Below, in pieces: positions 48,375-59,093 of a stretch of DNA of 64,000 nt. Source of the DNA: Casuarina equisetifolia (taxonomy: Eukaryota; Streptophyta; Magnoliopsida; Fagales; Casuarinaceae); assembly GCA_028551475.1 (NCBI GenBank), contig CM052358.1:10027938-10091937 (forward strand), written 5' to 3'. Below the pieces are notes generated by a model. That model did not search any database. It was not told where the DNA came from and was given only the letters and a program-made list of their open reading frames with translations. Position 1 is the stretch's first letter. Every line of letters starts with the position of its first letter. The translations under genes were made by a program, and so were the position numbers.

Positions 48375-49889
48375 TGCTCATGAATAGTTGAGCAAGCCCT
48401 AAAATTTTTCAAGCCATAGTCTCTGCAATTTTGTAACATTGTAATACTAGTTGGCCCCATTTGTTAAATCTATTTTTCTTGGCATGACGCTGAAATGGTT
48501 GTTCTTTTTAATTTTTAATTTTTATTTTTTAAAAGGTGCAAGCAAAATATCTTCCAAGCTAGGATCTCAATTTAGAGATCCTAACTGACGTCTATGTTTC
48601 TAGGCGGGATTAATAGTTATGGGGTTAGTGAAGCAGGCCTATTCCAGGTTTTGCTTGCCATTCAATCAAAAAACTTACAGAGCTTGACAGGACAAACAAT
48701 CAAAACAAGATTATTCGTCTTATCTATATTTATAAGAAATGGGTAAAGTCTTCATTACATATTTTATCCTACCCATTTGAGACTTCACTAAAGAATTGAT
48801 CTAAAACACTTGTAATAATTAAACAGGACTAGATTCTAATCCATTACGTGTCATTGGAGTTGTGCATGCTACATTAATATGGAGTACCCTACGTTGTCGA
48901 TTGAGCACACCTAGATACACGACTCAACTAGCTTTTATAGCCAAAACCATTAATACAAGGCACTCTATAACAAGCATCCAAAATCTGGTACTTCAATGTC
49001 ACCAAAACTGATGAAGACCGATGAAACACGAAAACAGAACAGCTTGGATTCGACCAGGAAGATGGAGGAAGATGAATTCAAATGGCTATTGAACAATAGG
49101 CAATTACATCTTCTTGCTCCATTCTTCATCATCTCTGCAAACTGTGGAAGCTGGTATATTAGAGCAATTATTTTAATAAAATTCTGTTCTTCAATGGAAC
49201 TGTAGTTCTGTAGAGTAGAAAAGGCAAGAAAATAATAATGCAAAGCATGAATCACAGTCCCTTATCTAAGTTGGTCTTCCCTAATCATCAAGAGCTCTTA
49301 ATGTGGCTCTTTCAGACGTGCGTTTTCTTTATAATATTTCCTCCACAAATATTTGGATGACAACAATCAAAGTTTCTAGTGACAAAGAGCCTTGTAACCT
49401 ATAGAACCAATAAACCTGAGCAGAAATCTATCTTAAAGCTCGCCAAAAGGAGCCCATATTCCCATAGCTGTCAAGTTGAGGTCCATTGGCAAACCTTTAC
49501 TTACATGACAACATCACATCCAGGGAATGTCAAACATAGAGTGAGAACTCCATCACACTGTAACCAACCAGGGAAAAAGAGACCAACACCATTATGTCTG
49601 TAGCTACACCTCTTGTCAGTGTTGGAAGTCATTCTTCATTATTATTTACCTCATATTCTAGATTTTCAGAGGTTGTCTCACAAATCATTTCATGATTTCA
49701 TTAACTTATTCTATATTAAAAAGGTTTATAACTGACCAGTCTGATGCTACAAAAGTCTAGAAGTGGAAAGTCAACAAATGAAGGATGAGCTTATCTATAG
49801 CCATTGCCTACGTAAACAGCATAAATTATGTGATACGCTATCACAAACTATTGGCAGCCAGATGGAAGAAAATATGTAGGGCAGGATAC
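48375..49889. other. Convergent spacer between AATF and the KH-domain gene
   Basis: It holds the AATF 3' UTR on the left. On the right it holds either the 3' UTR or an additional spliced terminal exon of the KH gene (minus strand, about 49300-49640). Open frames at 48965-49255 and 49379-49603 have no recognisable protein features. Confidence 0.5.
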
Positions 49890-52800
49890 TTACACTGACT
49901 GTTGAGCGCTGGCTGCTTGTATCAACTGAGAATATATGTACTCTTCTACCCTTTGCCTTGCCAATGCTACCTGTTAAGCGTCCAAACGTTTCAAAAACAC
50001 ATCAGAATCTAGAATCAAACTTTTCCATATTCTAAATGAGAATCGGCATCTTCATTTGAAGGAAAACAAAAGGAAGACCATTTCCTTCCTTTTTCCCCCA
50101 AGAAAAAAGTACTTAAGCTACTTTTCGCAATATAATCAACATTTTTTATTTTACATAGCATTTTTGAATTGAATCAGGAAGTTCCACTAAAAGGATATAG
50201 CCCTCAACCACAGAACATCCAAACCAGCTATGCAAGCATTTGTAAATCTTTTCCCCACTTTTGGGGCAGCTGGGGGGAAGTAGGGGTGGGGGGGACCCTT
50301 TTTGTGAAAAAACAGAAATCTTGGTTCACACTGGGTAACCCTTCAATATAAGAAACCATAAAAAGAGGAGATTAAGTACTATCCTAGATATTTTCTTATG
50401 ACTCTTAAATATCTTTCCCTTTCCACAGTAAACAATCTAGTCGTTATAGGGGTTTGAGACCAAGAAAGACTTAAAAGATGAATGTGCAATTAAAAGATGA
50501 AAAACTGTTGGTAGAATCTTCCGAATTGAGGAGACATGAGCTCCTTTGGTCCTAAGTTAGGTCCAGATGTGGCCAAAAGTGACCACGGGAACAAGCTGCA
50601 TCATTATGAAGCCCAGGCCCCAACCCCCACTGTACATAATGAGGGGCAGCCTTGATATTGTAGTCTTTTGCTTACCTTCTCTGATAGTATTAGGTATAGC
50701 ACCTAAAATTCTGAAGGATAATGATTTGCATTAACTATAAATTACCATATCCTCATAAAACATTCGATCACCTGTTGAGCGCTACCACCAAATTGAATTT
50801 GTCTCTGTTGTTGTTCACCTTTCCCACCATAGACCTACCAAAATGGAGAACCACAGAAGTTGAAACAAATGCAGACATCCTCTATTTTCTACACATATAA
50901 AGACGTGCATAAATATGTATACAGATACATACATCTATGCATATATGTATGCATGTTTACATACACTTTAAATAAGCAAAATAAAGTAGAAAACCTACAT
51001 TATTTATAAGCGCATCTCTTATTTCACAAGCAGTATACAAACATGAACTACTTCATATGCTAAGATTTAATTTGTAGTGGTTGGAAATGGGCAATCCCCA
51101 AACTTGAAACCAATAAATAACAAAGGATCTTCAAATCAAGCAGAGATATTTCTATCAGCCAAAATTTGAAGTAATGGTTAGTTTTTAACAGAAATGACAG
51201 GCAGTAACCTGTTCTTCTGACATATTCCAAATAGATCTATGCATAATGTGAAGTTTAAGATTAACAGCGAACAACCTTAAGAACTTATGATTTGCATACC
51301 TTAATCATTGCTCCAGACTCGCTTCTGATCCTTGATATGTTGGAGCCATTCCTGCCGATCAACCCACCAACCAGTGTCTCCGAAATCACCATCTCAGAGG
51401 TTACATAATCAGCTGCAAGATTGGTTGTCCTAAAGATGATGTGGTTATGTCAAGATATTAAAAACATTGATAGAACTACAAACATGGCAGTTGAGCCATA
51501 GAGTCATTTGATATGCAAAGATATTAGTAACCTGAATTTGGGTCAATTTGCAGCTGCGGTGGTCTGATTGCCATATAATTGTATGCTGGGCTAAAATAAA
51601 TCACTTGTCGTGGTGGGTTTTCCCTGAATTAAAATGAGCTGATGATGATTATACAATTTGATTTCCAGATAAAGCACTATGAATAGATCTAAAAGATAAA
51701 GTAATGCTGGTTGGAATTCAGAGCAAGACCTTAGTTGAGAACCAATCTCCTCCAAAGCCTTCAAAACTGCAGGAACATCACCTGATATCTGAGTTCAATA
51801 GAAATTTTAGTCTTTATTCATTATTAGCAGTTGAAGAAACAAACGAGGGATAAAATGGCACGAATTAGCTCACACAAATTAAAATCATGCAATCACGAAA
51901 GAATCAAATTTATTTACTTTAATACCTAAGCCATTAAACTCCAAGGATATGCTATGTCACATCAGATGTTGTTCCACAAATAAGTTAAAAAATTTCTTAA
52001 GTATTGTTAATTTACCTGTGTTATGTTAAAACATAGGGAGAATAACCATACACCAAAAATGCCACGCAATCTGGAAAGTTTACCTATAAACTGGTATCAG
52101 CACAGGTCTACGTATATTTAAAAAGCCACACCCAGAAAGAGTTCATTTTATAAGCTACCAACAATAATTGGAGAAGATATCTGGTAAGTAATAAATGCAT
52201 TTGATGATAATAACATGAAGCAAAACACTAACATATGGGTTTTCATATCCTTAATTTCATGTCCACCTATAAGAAAAATTAATAACTCTATTACCCATTT
52301 AAATTTCTTTTGCATATATGATGCTGCTGCCACTATTTTCTAGAAAGTTAAACCAAAAAGGGGAAAAAAAATCCCTCTCACACTATTGCAAAAAAGTTTC
52401 ATAGGACTAACTAGAAGTACCATCATGAAATTGGCTTCAACAAATAAAAAACAAAGACTATTTAATGCAAGTGTAGCATGGGAAATTAGGATAAGCAGAT
52501 CAGAAGCACATGCTTTAATCAGTAACACTAACGTATGGATTTTCATATCCTTAATTTCATGACCACCTATAAGAAAAATTAATAACTCTATTACCCTTTT
52601 AAATTTCTTTCGCATATATAATGATGCTACCACTAATTTCTAGAAAGTTAACCAAAAAAGAAAAAGAAAAAGAAAAAATCCCTCTCACACTATTGCATCT
52701 ATTAATAAAGCAACCAAGTTTCGTAGGACTAACTAAAAGTACCATCAAGAAATTGGCTTCAACAAATTAAAAACAAAGACTATTTAACGCAAGTGTAGCA

Positions 52801-54980
52801 TGGAAAATTAAGATAAGCAGATCAGAAGCGCTTGCTTTAGTCAGTGACACATGTTATGGGACAGGAGAAAAGAAGATGGAACGACTATTTTCACCAAGTA
52901 GTTACAATCACATCTGCGTGCATTTGCATTTGTAAATTGAAATGGAGATGAATACAAGCAGCAGTTTGGGAGCCAAAAAAAAAAAAATTCCTCGCTCTTC
53001 ACAAAGTTAAAGAGATAAAATTAAATTATTTAAAAATAGAAACAAATTCAGCAGCGGACTCTTGATACTAAGTGCACCATCTTGGTCCAATTAGCTTTGA
53101 CAGCATTAGATAAGCTTACCTGTACCACCCGATCAGATTCATGAGCAGAAGCACACAAAGGCAACTGATTCTGAGCAAGAATTGAGATAGTGGCACCACA
53201 GGAGTTCCTCAGTTTCTCAATGTTTTGACCAGACATCCCAATCAAAGAACCTGCTTGGGACCCAGCAATCAAAAGTCTTATTGTATTGGCAGCAACATGC
53301 CCAGCAGCAACTTTAGTTTCTGTACTAACATCATCTTCCTGTTACAAGGAAAATCATTTTTTTGATAAGTACAAGCATAACCTCAAACTTCTTTAACAGA
53401 CAGTTTTTTGATATGTAAAACAAAACCCAAGCCCACAGGCCATGGCAAAAGATTTGGACGAGCAAATCTCAAAATAAGTTATTTATATCCTATAACCTAC
53501 AGAAAGAAGTTCCATTTCCTAACAAGAAGAATATCATTGACATGGTATGCATTCACAAAATGCAGTTTGATCTAGACCTACATGATGTCTGAATGACTAC
53601 ACGCACCAAAGCGGATACACCACTTCGGTCACTAACAAGCTGGCCTGCTGAGTGAGATCACACTATCCATCACATGATTTAGTTTCTGGTACATGCGTGA
53701 GCTCCTTACACAATTGGATCCTATTCCAACAAGTTTTTGGTAAAGATAATGTCTCAAATAACATCCAACTGAGAAAGAAATTTCCAGTAATTAAATAGAG
53801 AATATTGTCCCTTTTATAGACATGTCAACAACTGGTTGACATTAATAATCACCTTAATAAAAAATTCTAAACAGTTAACCAAGTATGATCTAGAAAGGAA
53901 AAGCAAATGATACTTCATATGATACAGCATTTCCAAACATAGATCTCAACTAAAATTGCACACATGCAACAATTCATTGACAGAAAATTTCAAGAATCCA
54001 CCACATAATTGCTGTTTATCACAATAAAACGATGTTTGCTGGATAAAGCCTATTCAAGTTAAATCAACACAAAACACATCACCTTTAGTATTAGATTGAT
54101 GATTTTCTGTAGTGCATTTTCCGCATCAGAGACTTCATTTTCGCTGTATTTCGAGCTTATAATAATTACACGCTCCTCATGTCGCTGCACGGCAGAAGAC
54201 AGATTTAGTACATGCGCTGGACAAAACCACAAACCATTTGGTAACTTAAAAATCCATGTCCAATTTTTTAAAAAGGGTACATTTTTGGCAAGCAACTCCT
54301 ATGTGAATGTCTAACACTGCATTTTTCAACTTATGAAACGTTGTTTCTATAAATGTTGAGAACAACGACCATAGAGTAATAGAACGCATAACCAATCCCA
54401 CAAAAGGAAAAAAAAAAAAGAAAAACGCATGCTTTGCTAATATCCCATCATAATGTACAGTCTCCTCTCGTTAGTTAAACTGGTAACCTCTGCCAAAGTT
54501 TCAACGTAAACAATTCTAGCTCACAAGTTCTGAGCTTTACGTTCAGTTTACGAAAGAGTATTGCCTTCAATTTTTTCCTTTTCTCAAACTACAAGAACCC
54601 CAACTCGAACGTAATCAAAATTGAAAAAGAAAAAAAGAATCGAAACTTACAGCGACAGCATCAGCGATTTTGATGGTAGCTTTGGACTCTTCCCGAATCT
54701 TCTGGATTCTGCAGCCTTCCTTGCCAATAACCTTCCCGATCTGCTTCGACGGCACCAGCACTCTGAACAGTACGTCCTGCGTAGCGCGCCGCTTCGCGCC
54801 AGGCTCCTCCCCCGCCACCGCCGAAGCCGAGGGAAGCTCGTCCTCTCGGCGGCGTTTCAGGGTCGAGGACTGGACGGGTTGGGCCCCGGGTACGTTGTAT
54901 GACACCGGAACAGAAGCAGGTACCTGTAGGGTCGGATGCACCACGTGCTGGTTCATGGGGACTTGGCCTGGTTGAGCCAT
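49890..54980 (-). CDS. KH-domain RNA-binding protein with three KH domains (PCBP/Nova-like)
   Basis: Predicted nuclear RNA-binding protein. Minus-strand exons: 54980-54651, 54184-54083, 53338-53120, 51788-51730, 51623-51532, 51412-51300, 50834-50772 and 49970-49890, giving 352 residues. A Pro/Gln/Val-rich N-terminus contains an NLS-like KRRRED. KH1 (about 69-140) reads FRVLVPSKQIGKVIGKEG, with GxxG at 86-89. KH2 (about 164-237) has LLIAGSQAGSLIGMSG, with GxxG at 178-181. KH3 (about 274-335) has ISETLVGGLIGRNGSNISRI, with GxxG at 287-290. The start MAQPGQVPMNQ was preferred to an in-frame ATG 27 bp upstream on grounds of composition; the choice is uncertain. The stop at 49890-49892 overlaps a GTAAGT donor. 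I recognise the family but not a specific named gene. It shares a 332-bp divergent promoter with the mTERF gene. Confidence 0.85.
52223..52850. repeat. About 300-bp tandem duplication in KH-gene intron 3
   Basis: Copy 1 at 52223-52522 and copy 2 at 52523-52850 align throughout with scattered substitutions and small indels. They share TTTCATATCCTTAATTTCAT, CACCTATAAGAAAAATTAAT and TCCCTCTCACACTATTGCA. On the minus strand both encode a similar open frame (52148-52333 and 52340-52633), sharing FLIGGHEIKDMK. Confidence 0.9.
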
Positions 54981-55312
54981 CGTTGGGCGCGTTCTATAAG
55001 AAACCAAAGGAGGCTTCGAAGAGGGACAGGGGAAGAAGATTTGTAAGGTCTTATTCGACCGAATTTACCGCTATGCCCTCCTGGCAGCAGATTTTTACCG
55101 GATAATAATTAACTAAAGAAGTCATTAGCAAAGTAGTAATTTTAAGAGCCTTAACAGTAAACTGCTCTGTTTTTACCCAGCGAGTCCCTTTCCTTCTTTC
55201 CGGGGTGAGATAGGGCTTTGGTTGATTTCCCATTCGCAGTTAGAGTTGACCAAGCCATTTCAGAGCTTCTATGAAATCCCCCAAAAACCTTAAACCCTGA
55301 AACTCGGACGGC
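54981..55312. promoter_or_regulatory. Short divergent promoter of the KH gene and mTERF gene
   Basis: Only 332 bp separate the start codons (54980 minus, 55313 plus). No obvious TATA box is visible for either gene, as expected for broadly expressed genes. A shared or overlapping promoter is inferred from distance. Confidence 0.6.
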
Positions 55313-56986
55313 ATGCCCATCCCCAAATCCCTTATCAACATCCTCACCCGCCATTTCTCTACCACCACAAAGCTTCCAAAGCCTCCAAGCCTCTCCAAAA
55401 TCCCCTCCAAGTACAGGCACCAAGCCATCCAACAAGCCCAGCAGGCCCTCACCGAGTACCTCCATACGACGAGGTCATTGCCCTTCCTCTACGCTGAGTA
55501 CATTGCCAAGAATTCCCCGTTCTCGCTGTCCAAGCTAATTGCGAAGCTCGATTTCTCGCCTTCTGATTTCTGCAGGAGCTTACGGAGGTTCCTGAGGTAT
55601 CATCCCATTAATGAATTTGAGTTTTTCTTTGAAAGCATCGGCATTAGTTACGGCGAGGTTAATGGGTTTCTGCCCGCGAAGAAGTTCTTTTTCTCGGAGG
55701 ATGGAAGTGTTCTGGCTGCGGCTTCTGCGCTTTCGGCGTATGGGTTTCCGTGGAATAGGCTAGGGAAGTTGTATAAAGAGGAAGTCTCGATTTTTAGCAA
55801 GAGTGCCGAGGAGTTAAAGGCTGCGCTCTTCAGGTTTAAGGAGCTTGGATTAAGTAATGCGTCACTTATCGGCATTTGTCTGGCTTTTCCGCATGTGTTG
55901 AGGGGGTCTGGTGAGATGGATGCATTGCTTGATGATTTGAAAAGGGTTTTTGTAGATTACGATTTGGAGAGTTATGTAAATGGAAATGTAGATGCTTGGT
56001 ATCAGGTTTGCAGGAAAATAAAGGTCTTTTACGATTTGGGTTGTGAGAAGGGGACGGTAGGGGATTTAATGGGTAGGAGCAAATATGTTTTCCTTGAATA
56101 TCCAGAAGCGGTTTTGGTCCAAAAGGGGGAATATTTTTGTAGATTTGGTGTGAGGAAGGAGGATGCTAGTCTCTTGCTTCTTCAGAGCCCAGAGATTTTG
56201 AATCTAGATCTGGAAACCCCAGTAATTTCCGTGTTGGGATTTTTGAAACATTTTGGACTAAGCACAGAAGAGTTAGGATCCATTAGTCAGAAGTATCCTT
56301 ATGTGTTAGGAAGAAATAAAATGGCTAATTTGCCTTATGTGATGAAGGCTTTGGATCTACACGAATGGTTCTTCCATAAGATTAAGAGTGGAAACCATCA
56401 ATTGTTGGCCAGTTATGCCCTAGGTGATCCTGATGAAGACATGGATGCCGATTTTAGAGATGGCTTGGAGAAGATTAAATCTTCAAGGTGCCCTCTTCAT
56501 ACCATGAATAAGTTAAATTTCTTGCATGGAATTGGTTTTGGGGAAAACTCCTTCACCATGAAGGTCCTAGCTAACTTGCATGGTACGAGTAGTGAATTGC
56601 AGGAGCGATTTGATTGTTTCCTTCGTCTGGGGATTGAGTTCTCAAAGCTCTGTACGATGATAAAGTTGAAGCCAAAGGTCATAAATCAAAAGCCAGAAAC
56701 TATTGAGCAGAAAGTGAATTTCCTCCGCCAGGAAATGGGGGTTTCTTTGGAGTACCTGGACGTTTTTCCAGCATTTTTGTGTTTTGACTTAGAGAACCGG
56801 ATCAAACCTAGGTATAGATTCCATGTCTGGCTTACAGAAAGAGGTATGTGTGCACGAACTTACTCCATTGCAAGCATTATCGCAACCAGTGAAAAGAATT
56901 TTGTAGCTCGCCTCTCTTTAATTCATCCAGATGCTCCAAAAAAGTGGTCAGAGTATTTCTCACCCCAAAAAACCATTGGGTCATGA
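55313..56986 (+). CDS. Mitochondrial mTERF-domain protein, SHOT1/mTERF18 type
   Basis: Intronless gene for 557 residues. mTERF proteins bind organelle nucleic acids through repeated three-helix motifs of about 30 residues; Arabidopsis mTERF18 (SHOT1) is mitochondrial and its loss raises heat tolerance. The N-terminus (MPIPKSLINILTRHFSTTTK) is Arg/Ser-rich, without acidic residues, as in a mitochondrial presequence. Multiple mTERF-like repeats with the hallmark 'P.(I/V)L' turn appear, for example AFPHVLRGS, YPEAVLVQK, SPEILNLD, YPYVLGRN and LKPKVINQ, followed by FPAFLCFDLENRIKPRYRFH near the end. The length is that of the family, and the frame is unbroken. The start at 55313 is the first ATG giving a targeting peptide. 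Its position between the HD-Zip II and DUF1639 genes matches Arabidopsis At3g60400. Confidence 0.92.
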   Translation: MPIPKSLINILTRHFSTTTKLPKPPSLSKIPSKYRHQAIQQAQQALTEYLHTTRSLPFLYAEYIAKNSPFSLSKLIAKLDFSPSDFCRSLRRFLRYHPINEFEFFFESIGISYGEVNGFLPAKKFFFSEDGSVLAAASALSAYGFPWNRLGKLYKEEVSIFSKSAEELKAALFRFKELGLSNASLIGICLAFPHVLRGSGEMDALLDDLKRVFVDYDLESYVNGNVDAWYQVCRKIKVFYDLGCEKGTVGDLMGRSKYVFLEYPEAVLVQKGEYFCRFGVRKEDASLLLLQSPEILNLDLETPVISVLGFLKHFGLSTEELGSISQKYPYVLGRNKMANLPYVMKALDLHEWFFHKIKSGNHQLLASYALGDPDEDMDADFRDGLEKIKSSRCPLHTMNKLNFLHGIGFGENSFTMKVLANLHGTSSELQERFDCFLRLGIEFSKLCTMIKLKPKVINQKPETIEQKVNFLRQEMGVSLEYLDVFPAFLCFDLENRIKPRYRFHVWLTERGMCARTYSIASIIATSEKNFVARLSLIHPDAPKKWSEYFSPQKTIGS

Positions 56987-58860
56987 TTGAGCTTTTACTT
57001 CTTTGCCGATCGCCACTTTTCCTATGGGCTAGGAATTGACATTGAGATTCGGAAGTTCATTGGGAGACTTATGTTCATTAGAATTTGTAAATTTTTATCT
57101 AGTTCCCATGTAAAAACAGCACTACTACTTTTTTCTGGCGCTAGTTCTTCACAACCGTGCCGGGATTGATTTTCATTGTCATCTTAATGGTTTTCCTCAG
57201 GGCAGCCTATGATTGGGCCCTGATCTCACTGCGGTATCTCAAAATCAGTAGTTTACAGGTTGGAGGTTCACTTGGTTGGGAAATGGCTAATAACAATTTT
57301 TACAGTTAAGATAATTGTGATGTCGTTTAACTCTAAGCCAAGCATCTAAAGCAGCAAATTTTCTCCTCAGTATCATCAAAATGATCACTTCTATTTCGTC
57401 AACTCATTAGTAGCCTCAGGTCTCCAAGTTTTAAGTTCAACACATATTCCCTGCAGTCTTCTGCATAACTTTATAATGAATGATCGCTTGTATCATAACT
57501 TGCTGTTTCATGTGGTTTTGGATAGTCGACATTCAGAAGATCTGGATGATAATGAATGGGTTGACACTGCCTGAACTTGGAGATTAAAGATCCTTCTTGT
57601 TTCAGGATTATGAGGGCGATTCTTGTAAAATCTGGTGCTCCTTGTAAATTGGATAAAGAACTTGTTTGATTATGCAAGTTAAAACCAAAAAAGGCTACAA
57701 GGATAACAAACTGCATCATGGATAAAGCTTGACTGTTATTAACCATAAGCAAATTATTAGAAAGCATAGAGGGAGAAGATTGAAGAGCTTACGTGACCTT
57801 ATTATTTATTGTTTCTATATCCAGAAGCCCCGTAGGGGGGGGGTTAAAAAACTCTCTCTTATCCCTTCTCTTAAATAGGTCATGAATGCTTACCAATGTG
57901 TATGTATGACTCGGCCACCTCCCTCTTTCGGATGGTACTCATATATGCAGCATTTTATCTGAAATGAATTTTTTTTTTAATATTTTCGCTTCTTTGGTGG
58001 TCCACCCGGTTAGGATAGGAGTTCGAATGTATTAGAGAATTCTAAATCTACGTGTATATCTTTTTGAGTAATAAAAATTGATATTATTTTTAATAAAAAT
58101 CAATATGCAATTCTAAATCTACGTGAATATTCTATCTACAACCATAGAATTGACCTGCATTTCCAACTTGTCCTGCATCTTCTTTCCTGTTTTACCAGTC
58201 CAAAAGCAGCGAGCACTTGCCGAACACGACATTGATTTTGACGTTTGGGAAACATGGGCGACTTCATGGAAGCCACACACGATGCCTAACCGTACCCACA
58301 CCACAATCGCCTCTGTTCCTCTGCATGCTCTCCACCTGGCGCAACCAGAGTCGTCAAACCCCACAAAAATCTCTGAACTTTGCTAGCTATAAAGAAGGTG
58401 AAGAACAAAAACTGGGGATCGTATTTTCCGCATTAGATTGCACATAGATCGTCACACTCATCCCTGATTGCGTCCCTGGTTTCAACAAGCCACTTGGAAA
58501 ATTGCGATCTTCCATGTTTTACCGTCTGTTGACTGCGATCACGTAACAATATTTGGAGATAACAAGACAAAGAACAATAGGATTCCATGTCTTATTTCAC
58601 TAAATTTTATAAATAATAATGTCAATTTAAAACCTTAAGATATCCAGTATAGAAATTTTTTTAGGTAAGTTATTATTAAAAATTTTATTTTTCTTTTTGC
58701 AGATCTTTGTACATTTTTTAGTAATGTGAGGGTGGATATTTATAGGGCAATGTATTATTTTTTGTTATTTTTAAGTGAAAAAAAAGGAAGATAAGATGAA
58801 AAAGATGCGGGGGCAAATAAGAAAAGCCAAAAAGGGCATTTTAGGTAAAAAGGGATGAAG
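56987..58860. other. Spacer between mTERF and DUF1639 genes
   Basis: It begins with the mTERF 3' UTR. The 58039-58130 stretch has a direct repeat of AATTCTAAATCTACGTG at a 72-bp offset, flanking inverted AT-rich segments (AAAAATTGATATT / AATAAAAATCAATAT). Just before it, GGTTAGGATAGGAGTTCGAAT is faintly like a tRNA B box and could be SINE debris. The frames at 58119-58447 are open on both strands but show no recognisable protein. Confidence 0.45.
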
Positions 58861-58863
58861 AAA

Positions 58864-58870
58864 TATAAAG
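58864..58870 (+). promoter_or_regulatory. TATA box of the DUF1639 gene
   Basis: TATAAAG at 58864-58870 lies 224 bp upstream of the ATG at 59094 and predicts a leader of about 200 nt. Assigned by sequence and position. Confidence 0.55.
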
Positions 58871-59093
58871 AACCCACTGTTTCCCATTCCTGGTATACTT
58901 AGGATTTCTGATTCTTGTTAGAACACAAGACACAAGCTCTCGTCTTCTTCAATCAATCCGTGTCCCTTTCCTCTTTCTGTCTCAGCAAATTGCCAGAAAA
59001 TCTGTTTAATAAGGTGGGTTTTGGTTCCTGAAACATTTCTTGGTTTCGAACACACTCATTACGCCTACCGAAAACAGAAACGGAAACCGAAAC

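Noticed and set aside
58010..58140. tRNA-like B-box phrase near 58010-58030, possible SINE
   Set aside because: Only a weak match, with no A box at the right distance and no defined ends. Mentioned in the spacer description but not called as an element.
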